DNA from: Promerops cafer
Taxonomy: Eukaryota; Chordata; Aves; Passeriformes; Nectariniidae
Assembly (NCBI GenBank): GCA_013398275.1
Contig: VZSE01009968.1
Coordinates: 624,357 to 688,356 of the forward strand
DNA length: 64,000 nucleotides
Direction of reading: 5' to 3'
This document shows, in pieces, positions 51,851 to 62,260 of this stretch (the first letter of the stretch is position 1; each line of letters begins with the position of its first letter). The position numbers and the translations under genes are program-made. A model generated the notes under the pieces. It worked only from the letters and a program-made list of their open reading frames with translations. It ran no database searches and was not told the origin of the DNA.

Positions 51851-51952
51851 GGGAATGTTTCAGATACAAATGCAGCCACCTCCATTAATGATATCCCTAG
51901 TCAACATTTTTAAACAAGCACAAATAATATTTGTAAAAAAAGAAGTTTAATT

Positions 51953-52013
51953 TTATTTATTATAGTAATAAACTATTTTATACATTACAGTTGCTTTGGT
52001 GTGCTTTTCTCTG
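51953..52013 (+). promoter_or_regulatory. KCNH1: Candidate distal poly(A) signal of KCNH1 with AU-rich element
   Basis: An AU-rich nonamer TTATTTATT (51953-51961) comes directly before AATAAA (51967-51972). Likely cleavage positions are the CA dinucleotides at 51983 and 51988. A strong GU/U-rich element follows ('ttgctttggtgtgcttttctctgtg', about 51990-52014). This is the most complete set of poly(A) elements downstream of KCNH1 and would define a 6.2-kb 3' UTR. Confidence 0.5.
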
Positions 52014-53121
52014 TGATGAATATGTGCTCATAAGATCAGCAAGGTGGTTTTAAATTACTCCCTGGAACTTCTGGCTAGCAGTTTTGTTGCTGTTGGTTTG
52101 TATCTCAAGTGTTATCAGTGGAGCAGTGCGATGTTATTGCTTTGGTTGTAAATTATTCAGGTTGGTTTTTCAGATTTCTTTCTGCTGTGTATCAGTGCAA
52201 AGGGATTCATATTTTCAGGCTCACTGTAAACTAAACTCAGGTGTTCTGTAAAGGACCTCAGTCTAGCCCAGGTATCTGCTGAGCAAAAAGAGATCACCAG
52301 AGGACTGACTGTGACCTGTCTGAAATTATCATCCCATGTCCTGAAGGTACACATGTCTGTAGTTGGTCTGTGTTTTAGACTGTGTTCACTGCTGCAGTAT
52401 CTGAGAACTTCTACAAAACTCATGAAAAACAGAAATCAAAGAACCTTCTGCTTTCCTGTCATCTGCTGCAGAAGAAAGCGACCTCACCATGGACTTACAC
52501 AAAGATAAACCCCACAGAGGAAGCCCCTGGCAGTGACACTGCTGCAACAGGCAGCAATGAATATTATTTTGTTGGCTACCTCAGCAAAGGAATCAATAAC
52601 CAAAGGTCATGGGAATGGGAGATCCTTTCAGATCAGAATAGACACACGTGACAGGATCACAGTCAGCAGTCATTCCTGCAGGCCAGAAGCCATGCTGGAA
52701 GTTTATATAAAGTTTTAGTCTTCAGGATGTAAGCCTGGGCCCTGTGAGCTTTGCAGCCATTTTTGTGGTTCATTCTCCATCCTCTCACCTAAGGGTCTGG
52801 TGAATGTGGCTGTCACCTGTATTAAGACACTCCATGGGATTGTCAATCTCATCTCCAAAAGAATAGCAATAAAGCAGAAGCTTTCAGACTGCTGAGCTGG
52901 GGCGGAACTGTGCGGAGAGCAGCCAAGGAGCACAATGAGGAGCTATTTTTAACACCATTTCTGCATCCACTGTCGTATGTGGTGTGACAGGATCTCTCGT
53001 CACTTGCATTGTTTCTCTGGCCAGCGTGAAAATCCAGCCTTCTTTTGCATGATGTTATACAGTGTCCTTATACATACTAGAAAAGGGAAAATTACCATAG
53101 TGAAGGCATGTACTTTCACTT

Positions 53122-53165
53122 GGGGTTTTTTTTGGGTTTGGGGGTTTTTTTCGGGTTTTTGGGGG
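53122..53165 (+). repeat. G/T low-complexity tract, G-quadruplex candidate
   Basis: Five G runs of 4, 3, 5, 3 and 5 bases (53122-53125, 53134-53136, 53140-53144, 53153-53155, 53161-53165) are separated by T-rich loops of 8, 3, 8 and 5 bases. Four or more runs of at least three G can form an intramolecular quadruplex, though two loops are slightly longer than the usual 7-base limit. Confidence 0.8.
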
Positions 53166-54781
53166 TTTTTTTGTTGAGGTCTCTAGAGGCTGTTGTGCTC
53201 ATTTTCTGAATCCTTCATTATTTTCTTTGCTCCTGCATTCTTTGCAGCGTCCCTGGCAGTGCTCCAAGCTTCACTGAGCACAGGAGGGGTAGCACCAGCC
53301 ACACAATGTTCCCCATCAGAGTTTCTCTCCCCTAAGCAGCCCCACAGCATTTCAAACCAAAGGTAATTAACTACAGCACTTTTTGCCCAGATTTGCGTGC
53401 CGGATTGCAAAGGCTCCTGTTCAGCATGCTGCCCGTCAGCCCTGCGCTCAGCTGGGCAGCAGCAGCACGGCAGCTGTGAGCAGCCTCGGGCCCACCTGCA
53501 CCAGCCCCTGCTCCTCATTGCCTCCACCTGGGAGCACATTCCCAGCAGGGACGGAAGGTTTCTAAAGCACGGGGAGTGCGCTGTGGCTTCTGATTCTTCT
53601 CAGCAATAGCTGCAGGTATTGTTCTTCTGTTTGGTTACGGATTGGTGTGCAGCTGCTGGGGATTCCTGCCAGGCACGTGGGGTCTTTACCCGGCCGGGTG
53701 TGCGGCCCTGGGGCAGCAGCAGGAGCTCCTGGGGACGGTCAGCAGTGCCTCGGCTTGTGGGGAGGTGAGTGCTGCCTACACAGTTTTAAGTTCTGCATTT
53801 GGTAATGGAGGTTCTTTACTTGCTCTGTGGTGCATTTTAGTATCTGTGTTAAAGTCGGGAGCTCTCTGTCTCTGGTGCTTTTTTGCAATGGAGTAAAGAC
53901 AACCAGCATAAACCAGCTCTTCTGTGCTGTGAGAGCCAGTGGGACTGAGCTGCAGCAAATCCCTCCCCCTCACACATGTGCAATAGCAATGGGTTTTACT
54001 TGCTCCCAAAGCGCTGAGGAAACATCAAAACCGTTCCTGTTCAGCGTGTCCCAGCAGTGTGTGTGCCTGGAGCAGGGCAATGCTCAGGAGACCCCACCAA
54101 AGCTCGGGGAGAGCACTGAGCCCCTCACCCAGTGGGAAGCGGCCGCTGCGCCCCAGCACTGAGGCTGAGGAGACCTTGGCTGATTAGCTGCTCTCTGTGC
54201 TTGCCTTCTGCTCCAGGAGTTAGCCTGGTTAGTAAGGGTGTGTATCCAAGCAGAAAATGCTGAGAAGGATGCTGTGTTGCTATGGTATTTATTGCTGCCA
54301 GTGGTGTCAAGGGTTTAATTGCAACACACATATAAAGAATCTCAGCCAATACAAGTATTTTTCACCTAGAAGATTGAGTCTGTGCTTCTTTTGTTCTAAT
54401 TCACCACAACGTCTGTGTTGGTATGTGGCAGCTGGGGGAACTAACCTATCCTGTTCTTGAAAGACAGGATGAGTAAAAACCTGTGAGAAATCCAAAGAAG
54501 GCATTAGGGAAAGTGAACTTCTGAATTCTGTCAGAAGTAGCTACCAAGATACTCGTGCACAGCTGTATCTGTAAAATACACGTGCTCAAGCCTTGTCTTT
54601 TTGTTTTTCATTTTCCTTTCCTTTGCCATTCCTGCTTCCCCTTTCCTAATTAAGTTCAAGTCCTTACGTAGCACAGCCAAATTCAAATTTAAGCTGCCCC
54701 ACAGGCACAGGTGCAGTTTTAAAATAAACTTAACTTTGGCAGCTCCATCCATCATTACCAATTCTGAAGCTTTCTCCCTGC

Positions 54782-54956
54782 AGCCCCACTTTAAGTACTT
54801 ACGGAAGCAAGAGTGTCTGAGAAACCTTGAAGAGGTTTTGGTTCTTTATGAGCTTTGCTCACTTGTAGAGATTTTCTTGAACATGTTTCTGCTCAGGTGG
54901 ATGAGGGATGAGGGGAAAGTATGCCTTTTGCTGTCAATTCATACCTGGGGGGGGGG
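54782..54956. repeat. Near-duplicate block, copy 1 (ends at the N)
   Basis: This 175-base block begins 'agccccactttaagtacttac' minus its last base pair of context and ends in ten G (54947-54956), directly followed by a single N at 54957. It repeats almost exactly at 54958-55125. The two differ by about seven substitutions, a 7-base indel ('gatgagg' unit near 54900), a one-base T indel, and one G in the terminal G run. It may be a true tandem duplication or a false one at a contig join. Confidence 0.95.
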
Positions 54957-54957
54957 N
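54957..54957. other. Single N (assembly join or uncalled base)
   Basis: One N sits exactly between a ten-G run and the first base of the second copy of the duplicated block, as expected where two overlapping contigs were joined without merging, or where a homopolymer could not be read through. Confidence 0.97.
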
Positions 54958-55125
54958 AGCCCCACTTTAAGTACTTACGGAAGCAAGAGTGTCTGAGAAA
55001 CCTTGAAGAGGTTTTGGTTCTTTTTAAGCTTTGCTCACTTGTAGAGATTTTTCTTGAACATGTTTCTGTTCAGATGGATGAGGGGAAAGTATGAGCTTTG
55101 CTGTCAATTCATACCTGGGGGGGGG
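54958..55125. repeat. Near-duplicate block, copy 2
   Basis: This 168-base copy of 54782-54956 ends in nine G (55117-55125) and then continues into unique sequence ('acatagacccccc'). The left flank of copy 1 and the right flank of copy 2 are unique, so the order is unique, copy 1, N, copy 2, unique. Confidence 0.95.
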
Positions 55126-57124
55126 ACATAGACCCCCCGTAAATGTCACTGCAGTTTCTATGTGCAAATCTGAGGGGGTTGTGCTTTTGCACTGGAATTT
55201 TCTTCCGCATTCCCAATCTCCCAGCTTACAAAACTGGGGGCAGAAAGAAACTGTGCTGGAGTATCTGTTACTCATGTAGATTTTCTACAAAAGGAAGATT
55301 ATGGCCTCTTCTTCATCAGGGGCTGCTGCTGTGGGGGAGTGCTAAGCAGCAGTAGCACAGGGAGTGCACTAGTAAGCCTGGGAGCTACTGTGTGCTCAGT
55401 GATGGGACCAAGACAGCTCAACAAGAAATGGCTCCCTGCAAGCAGGGCTTAGAGAGGAGAAATAGATTGCTTTCAAAGCTCTCCAGCAATCTTTTTTGGT
55501 GAGTTTAAGGGTTAAGCAGAAGGTATTTTACAAGAACTAACAATAACAGGAAAATGTATTGAACACTCTCAGCATGAGAACTGGAAAGAAAGCTAAGATA
55601 ATCCATATGAAGCCCCAAGTCAAAGAATAAAGTATTTATTTTTTTTTTTCCTTTAGAATGATAACACTGCACATGCAACCTGGCTAGTGGAAGTGGACAG
55701 ACAAAAATATAAAGTAAAGCCCTTCAGCTGAAAGCTGATTTGGAAAAAGCATTTTTAGGAAAGTATACAGGAAGTGTGCATGAAATACTGCATGAAATTA
55801 CAATTCTGCCAACACAAATCGTAAATAGCTCTGTAAAATGGGGGTGGGCACCTCTATTTTTGAGCAGCAAATAGAGCAGCTATGGCCAGGTGTGCTGAAA
55901 GGCTGCAGGCTGGTTGCTCTAACCCCAGTTAGAACCCCAGGGAGAAGAGTCTAAGGTCACGGCAGCAAACAGAAGCAGCATATAATGTAGCCAAAGTACA
56001 GCCCTGGATACCTGTCTTTGTAGTTTGATTCTGCTAAATTTCCTTTACGCAGGAAACTCTGTTATGTAGGAAACCTGTCTGTGTCTCACGTAAGCATCTG
56101 AGGAAAACCTTGGAAAATGAAGTGTGAGAGGGTGGATTTGTAGGTTACACTCACCAAGGGGGCAGACATTAGGGAGGGAGCAGGAAAGGGAAGCACAACA
56201 CTGGCACAAGGGCAAATGGGACTGACTGCCCAGGAAGGTCCTTTGGCTGGAGGTTCTAAAGAGCTGTAGCCCTGCTGAGCCCATTTGCCTGCTGGAAGGA
56301 GGTGTGAGATACTTCACCGTGCCTCAGTTGTCTCTGCCAGTGTCAGAGAGTGCCCTTGTGTTACTGCCAGCAGCCCTAAAGTTTTAAAGATTTAGCTTGG
56401 AAACCTTATTAGTATGAAAATGTCATTTTTCTTAAAATAGAAGTTTCTTCAACCAGCAGGAACTAAGAGCCCTGAAGTTCAGAGCCCCCAAGTACTCCAA
56501 AAGCAGTGTGTTATTTTATTTTGAATGGCCGTCATGCTTTTTAAAGCCTTACACCTATGTTAGGCCTCATACCCAACTTGCAGTTGTTCATGGTGTCAGT
56601 GGTTATTGGCATAAATGTTCAAGACAAGCAGGGCATCTTCAGACCCTTTGTAGGTCTCTTATTTTTACCACGTGATGTTTGGCAGGACTTGATCAAATTG
56701 AGGAACTTTGAGAAGAATAACCTGAGTGAAGGTTGGGCAGATGGCACCAGCAGTGGTGTGTGAAGTGTGGGTCAATAGAGATGGATCCAAGGGTAGCCTT
56801 GAGACAGGATGCCAAGAACTGTGGAAAGGCAGTGGAGAGGTCACTAAAGTGGCCTGGAGCAAATGTATGACCAAATCCAAGTTATTAGCCTGTAATTTCA
56901 TCATGAATTACCACCTCAGCACAAAACTATTACCACAAGAGTAAAAAAACACATAACTATAAATTAGCCATCACTTCAAGAACTGTCTCATAAAAGCTTA
57001 TTTTTATCTCTGAATTGTGGCTTTCTATACGGTAATCCTCCCACATACCTGAGCCCCTAAAGCAACCTTAACCCTTCTGGCAGTAGTCCAAAAAAAAAAA
57101 ATCAACTGGACCTAATTTTTTCCC

Positions 57125-57153
57125 TTAATTAAAAGGACTTGCCTTTTAATTAA
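57125..57153. repeat. Perfect 12-bp inverted repeat with 5-nt loop
   Basis: The left arm TTAATTAAAAGG (57125-57136) is the exact reverse complement of the right arm (57142-57153), with ACTTG between. It is AT-rich and lies in the intergenic region. No function is apparent. Confidence 0.9.
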
Positions 57154-59907
57154 TTTACAAACAGTCTAGCTGTTTCTGGTCTTGCAGTATCATTTCCAGT
57201 TCTTCTATTTTTGCCACCTAATTTTGGAAACTCAAATGCGCTATTGCAGGGATGAAAATGTTATGGTCCATAAAAATTAATTAATTTTGTCTAGAAAGAT
57301 CAGCTCTAGAGGGAGTGCCAATACAATTTAAATGCCACAGGTAATAACTGAAGTTATATTTCTGCGCTACTTCTTCACTAAACTTTAATTTTTCAGTGGC
57401 TGGCTGATGCACCTGTCTGCAACGATTCACTTCAGCCACCCAACCATATATAAAGCTTTTCTTAAATCCCTGTGGATAGAATGCATTTCTCTTACCTGCA
57501 GGCTGACCATTGCTGGGGAAGGCACAGGCCACAGGTAGCCAATTTAATTCATTCTTTTCCTGAAAGGTGCTGATATGCAGCTACCTAAGGCTATTTACAC
57601 ATTGAGCTTCCCCTGGATATTAAAAAAGGTGTTGCAGCCTAATTTGTGGTCAAAATTTGCCTGTTAGATTCTGATGTTAGCTTAACTTGTTCTCACCCAG
57701 ATCTTTGTGATTCCCAGCATAAGGAATGAGGAGATTTTTTAACATAGTTTTAATCCTGGCATTATGTCTACTGGGTTCAGAGTGCACACACTTTTTTCCT
57801 CTTGGAGCAGTTCGCTTATGTTGCTAAAGCTTGTGGGAACTGAAGGGAGAAGTTCTGAGGCTACCCCAAAGTCGAGCCTTGACACCCTTCTGCTCCATCT
57901 CTTGTGCAGTGTCCAAAGTGTCTCATATCCATTAGAATTTTCCTTTTCCTGTCCTTCTGGGCATTGGTGGCATCTGTGAAAGCCTCTCAAGCTTGGAGCT
58001 GCCAGTGCATGTCCCCTAGGCTGGGGATGTCTGAGCTACATTGTCCATCTGTAGGTTGGGTGTAGGTGACTGGTGCCACAGGCAGCTGGGCCTCATTCTC
58101 AGATGCTCTGGCAGGACCTGTGTTGGATGTGATTGCATTTGCATGAAGCAGAAAATTAAAAAACACCAAAGTTGTCTTCATTTTTTTTCTTTTACACACG
58201 ACTAACGGAGGAGCCGCTCCACAAGCAGCTCCTGGTTGGACTGTTGAATTCAGTGCGTGTGCACAGAACACCCCTGGGCATCCATGGGGACCCACCAGAG
58301 AGGGTTGCCCTCAGAGGTCCCATAATACAAGAAATGATCTATTGTAATGCAGATTCCCCCTCTTCCTCAAAGGTGTAACAGGCACAGTGTTCTTCTCACA
58401 GGCTTTGCATGGAGCAGTATTTTCAGCTATCCCTGCTGGATTAAAATACACGCCTTGACTAGCAAGTGGCTGTGTGCCGGGAGTTATTTTGGAAAGCAAT
58501 AATGAGCTGCACTACTTGTGGAAGTGGGGGAACCTATAAAGAACTGTGAGGAGAAGTTGTGACAGACCATGCATAGCAATCTCCTCGCTCTTCGCAGCTC
58601 CTTGAGGACAATCCTGCTGCCAAGCCGGTGGAAGGAAAGCCTCCCCCCTCAGCAAGTGCGAATTGTGACCAGCTCAAGGGTTAGTGGTGATGAAGGAAAT
58701 TAGGTGGGTGTGCAAGAGAAAGGACAGGCCCTGCGTTGTTGCTGTGACTAATAACAAAATTGCTGCAGGTTTTCACAGTTAAGCTGGTTTTTTTCTGACC
58801 TGTGGTAAGCTGGCTATTCCAGCTAAGCTGCTTTTATGTCTCAGATGTGAAAGAAATAGGTAAGCAAAGCCTTGCTCACCCTCTAATCAATGCAGAATTA
58901 AAGAAAGAGCCACTTAGTATAATCTTACCCAGTAATGACAATGGAACTGTTAACTAAGGAGGGGCTAGAGGGGGTTGGTGTGGGTGTTGGTGTGTGTACA
59001 AGAGACTTTACTACAGCTTTGTGGTAACCATTAAAGCTGTATATACATTATGCCTGCTAGTCACTTAGACAGCTTTTCAAAATCACTTGTGAACTCTTGT
59101 TGTCAGTAGCCATCATGTAGCTGTCCGGCCATTTCTCAGAGCCACTACGTTTGGGGTTTTTTTGTTCTTTGCACTTTTGTGACTTTTAGGGTCTCACAGT
59201 AGTAGTAGTCGGTGTCTGCTGTTCCTCTCACCCCAGCTAGGTGCTCCCCTTTGGTGCAAAATGTCCAGTGTCTGACTTTAGCTATGTCTGTCCTTGTCAC
59301 CTGTTTGCTACATCCCTTAGCTAGCTTTTTTCTCAGTGTTTCGAAGTCCCTTTCTCACACACCCCTCACCTATTTTTTTCCTTTGCCAAGTGGCATGGCT
59401 ACTCCAATCTCTTCCAGGTCTCTGCAAATTCCCCCCCTCACGGACTGTTACAGAGGCCTTCCTTGGAGGATGGCACTTTGGGCTACCACACAGTTACCTC
59501 AGGTGCCACATGAAGAGTGTGGCACTCTCAGGCCATGCTGAGGAGTGTGTCTCCAAGCTGGAGTAGCTGAACAGCAAGTTTGAAGTGCTTCAGGCGTAGA
59601 GCTGTGTGTTGTCTGACTGAACGTGCCCGATGCTGACAGCTGCTGTATAAGCAGGACTGAGAAGGAACTTTGTGAGGGGGAAGCATCATTTTATGTGCAT
59701 GCTGCTCTTCCCATGCTGAAGTCTTTCCTTAACCCAGTTACAAAAGGCTAATTTGCTTTTTAACCTCACACCAATAGGGAAGGCATGTTCCATGCAGTGC
59801 ACAACAGGGATAGAAGTGACCAGTCTGCATTGCACCCATCCTGCAGTCTTTCAGTATAGTAGTGTTTCTCCACAACAGTGGAGCACTCTTTTTTCTTACA
59901 CAAGGCC

Positions 59908-59958
59908 ACAGTTTTCCAAGACACAGCTCTCAAGCCAACGGTCCATTTCAGCTTTATT
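59908..59958 (-). promoter_or_regulatory. HHAT: Candidate HHAT poly(A) signal
   Basis: AATAAA on the - strand is at 59953-59958. Reading on, the - strand gives 'gagctgtgtcttgg' (about 59915-59928) and then 'ctgtggccttgtgtaag', a GU-rich element at suitable spacing. Cleavage would fall near 59935. Confidence 0.5.
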
Positions 59959-60006
59959 TATAGAAAGAGAAAAAGATACAAAATTATGGAAGATATATAA
60001 AGCACT

Positions 60007-60020
60007 AAAAAAAAAAAAAA
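60007..60020. repeat. Poly-A tract (14 bases)
   Basis: A homopolymer run of 14 A on the + strand, within the putative HHAT 3' UTR, where it would be a U tract in the HHAT mRNA. Confidence 0.85.
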
Positions 60021-60577
60021 GGAAACCATTCTAGTTCAGAAATAAGCATGCTTTAGATGACCTTCAGGGTCATTTCCATATTGGAGCTGGAAGTTTTGCA
60101 TGCATACAAATTGGAATCCAATCACTCAGTAGCACCTCGGTTCATGTAATAATGGTAATCGATAAGACTGAAGAACAGATTCATGACTTTTTTCTATAAT
60201 GCTAATTCCACTTAATTACAAAGTTTGAGCAAAGTCTGAGAAAGTTCTTGCCCTCAGCTCAGTGCTGCCCCTAAATGGAGGCCAATCTCAGATCCTTTTA
60301 GTAAATTCAGAGGCTTAGAGCCATACACTGTGGCTGAGAGAATCCCTGCAATCATCATCCAGTCAGTCAGGAGAGCCAAGTCTTTGGCCAGGCAGCATTC
60401 AAGGTAAGTTATTTTCAGCAGGCCATGGTGTCTCGTAGAAATGGATTCCAGGGGAAATCATGGCATTCTCATGGCAGTGGAGCTGGGGGACTCTTAACAT
60501 AGAAGGCTGGAGCTTCAGCTTTGAAACTGCAAGAGATGGGCTTTTCTCTGGATGGATAGAGAGCTGAAGCCTCTGCC

Positions 60578-60583
60578 TTTATT
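60578..60583 (-). promoter_or_regulatory. HHAT: Alternative HHAT poly(A) signal
   Basis: A second AATAAA on the - strand, about 1.54 kb after the HHAT stop. The sequence beyond it is not notably GU-rich, so it is weaker than the one at 59953. Confidence 0.3.
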
Positions 60584-62121
60584 TTTTCAGGAATAAATGG
60601 AGGGTAACAAGAAGGCTGCCATAGTTGTGAGCAGCAGAGACATCAGAAATGCAGGCAATAAGCAGAAGACTCTCAGGAACTGAATTTCTTGTTGAAGGGA
60701 TAAGTTATATCAGACTTGGCTGAAGCTGCAGGAGTGATGGACAGTAGGATACTAATTCCCAACAGGCTGAAATGTCTGCCAGGGGCATGGAACAAGTTTT
60801 GACATGCTTTGGGTGGAGCTTCTGGAAGAAGACTACTCCAGAACTTGTGGCCTTTTGACTATGCCTAGGGGGAATGTCTAACTTTAGAAAGACTAAAGGT
60901 CTTCTGGCTGCTCTTCAGTATCAGTTTAAAACAGAACAGTGTAGGAGACACCCGTAGTATCAGACAGGGGAAGGGTCTCCCCTTAGAAAACAGCACGTGT
61001 CGAAGCATTGCTGCAACCTGGACACCTGCAGGCACGACCTTCCCAGCTCTGGACAGCAAAGTCTTTGGGCAAAGATGCTGCTGTAACAGGTCTGGCTGTG
61101 GCCAAAGGACATGGAGCTCCAGCTAATTTGGTGTGTTGGACCATTCTGTTTTTTCTAAAGGTCTTAAAAAGTTCCTCCCAGGGTGTCTGCAGTATATTGC
61201 AGGAGTTGATTGCTTGGACACCAGAGAATGAAGCAGACTGAACAGATCTACCATTAAACCAGACTGGGGATATCTCCTTTTGTAACAGAACAATACAAGA
61301 GGCAGACTGAACAGTCTGAAGGTGGTATTAGCCCCAAAATAAAGGTAGTATTTAATAATGCTTTAGCTCTAAGACAAGGCAGAGAGCACTTAAAGTCCAA
61401 GAAGCTTTAAGAGCATATTTGATTAAAAAGGAAAGCTAGTCCTTAAGAAAAGACCTTCCTCCCTACTCTCTCTTTTTAAAGAAACAAAACTATTTCTAAG
61501 GTTACCAAAAAGGTGTTATTTTAAAGGCAAAATTTTAAATGAAGACATTAAAAAGAAAAAAAAAACAGGTTTTGCTACAGTAGTGGAAAAGTAGCTTAAG
61601 GCAGAACTACTCCAGTCAGTGAGAATATAAAATGTTCTAGCTTATATCGGAAAGCAGTCAAGAAGAACTGATGAGCATCGTGCCCTTCATGGAGTAGTAT
61701 AAGAGCAGGGCACAGCCCTACATGCCCCTGGACACCATCTGTGAGAGACTGGGCTTTTTTAATTCTCCAAGGTAGAATTTCTTTTTTCTTCAATATCTCA
61801 AAATAGGCAGCAAAAAATGAAAACAACCCCCAACATATATAAAATACCTGTTCTGAGATGCATGCTTCCAATTTACACAGTGTCATGAAGATGCTGTTTC
61901 ACAAAAATAACATAATTCAAAACGCTTCATAATTTCTCGGCACCCTGGCCACAGCTCATCAGTATTTCTGCAGTTTAATTCCTGCAATCCAGAATCAATT
62001 AAATGAGCTTTTGGTTTTAATACATGGACTGAAGACTTCGTCTGGCTCACCCTTGTGCAGATAGACTATCCAGTGTAGAAAAACCATCCACCTGCCTTAA
62101 AAATAATTGTTTGCATCATTC

Positions 62122-62213
62122 CTAATGTGCAGCATACTTCTGCTCCCATTCAATTCCAACATGAGAATAGCAGTACAGGAACCCGAGAACAGTCAGTGTC
62201 GCCCATGGCCAGC
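62122..62213 (-). CDS. HHAT: HHAT (Hedgehog acyltransferase), terminal coding exon
   Basis: HHAT is a multi-pass ER-membrane enzyme of the MBOAT family that attaches palmitate to the N-terminal cysteine of Hedgehog ligands. This exon gives only the last 29 residues. It starts in phase with two bases (GC) that complete a Gly codon begun in the previous exon, then reads WPWATLTVLGFLYCYSHVGI, EWEQKYAAH and TAG (62122-62124). The human protein ends in a closely similar segment (GWPWVTLSVLGFLYCYSHVGI, as I recall it). The hydrophobic stretch is the last membrane helix and the final nine residues are a short polar tail, which differs from human more than the helix does. The catalytic His and Asp of the family lie upstream, outside this window. 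It is too short for most open-frame searches, which is why it is easy to miss. Convergent orientation with KCNH1 matches the human locus. Confidence 0.95.
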
Positions 62214-62260
62214 CTATAAATAGAAAAGACAGACAATCCTAGTCAGAATAATTAATGACT
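62214..62260 (-). promoter_or_regulatory. HHAT: HHAT last-intron 3' splice site
   Basis: On the - strand the AG is at 62214-62215. It is preceded by 'tgtctgtcttttctattt', a good pyrimidine tract, and a 'ctgac' branch-point candidate at about 62242-62246, roughly 30 bases upstream of the exon. Confidence 0.88.

Larger units (their letters stand above)
45801..51989 (+). other. KCNH1: Putative KCNH1 3' UTR (end uncertain)
   Basis: The sequence after the KCNH1 stop has no further coding exon and contains several canonical AATAAA hexamers in sense orientation (46493, 49061, 50859/50865, 51967). Hexamers followed by GU-rich DNA are at 49061 and 51967, which would give 3' UTRs of about 3.3 and 6.2 kb. 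The start of the UTR is A/C-rich (45820-45844), and 46205-46250 is strongly T/G-rich. Open frames here, such as the 155-codon one at 47258-47725, resemble nothing known. The UTR must begin at 45801; where it ends is inference, and transcript 3' ends would decide it. Confidence 0.5.
51990..59930. other. Intergenic region between convergent KCNH1 and HHAT
   Basis: No exon of a known gene is recognisable. The region contains a G-rich/T-rich tract (53122-53165), a GC-rich patch with a strong splice donor (about 53390-53770), a near-duplicate block abutting an N (54782-55125), and a perfect 12-bp inverted repeat (57125-57153). A small - strand open frame at 57987-58181 has a signal-peptide-like start. 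Its boundaries depend on which poly(A) sites the two genes use. Confidence 0.6.
59931..62121 (-). other. HHAT: Putative HHAT 3' UTR
   Basis: On the - strand this follows the HHAT stop codon (62122-62124). It contains no further coding exon and ends at a well-formed poly(A) signal (AATAAA, 59953-59958 on the - strand), which would give a UTR of about 2.2 kb. A second - strand AATAAA at 60578-60583 and several ATTAAA variants could give shorter forms. An A tract on the + strand at 60007-60020 would be a U tract in the mRNA. The UTR must start at 62121; its end is inferred from the signal. Confidence 0.55.

Noticed and set aside
60051..60090. CR1-like 'tagatgaccttcagggtcatttcca'
   Set aside because: It resembles the CR1 3' end for about 25 bases only, with no flanking CR1 sequence or tandem tail.
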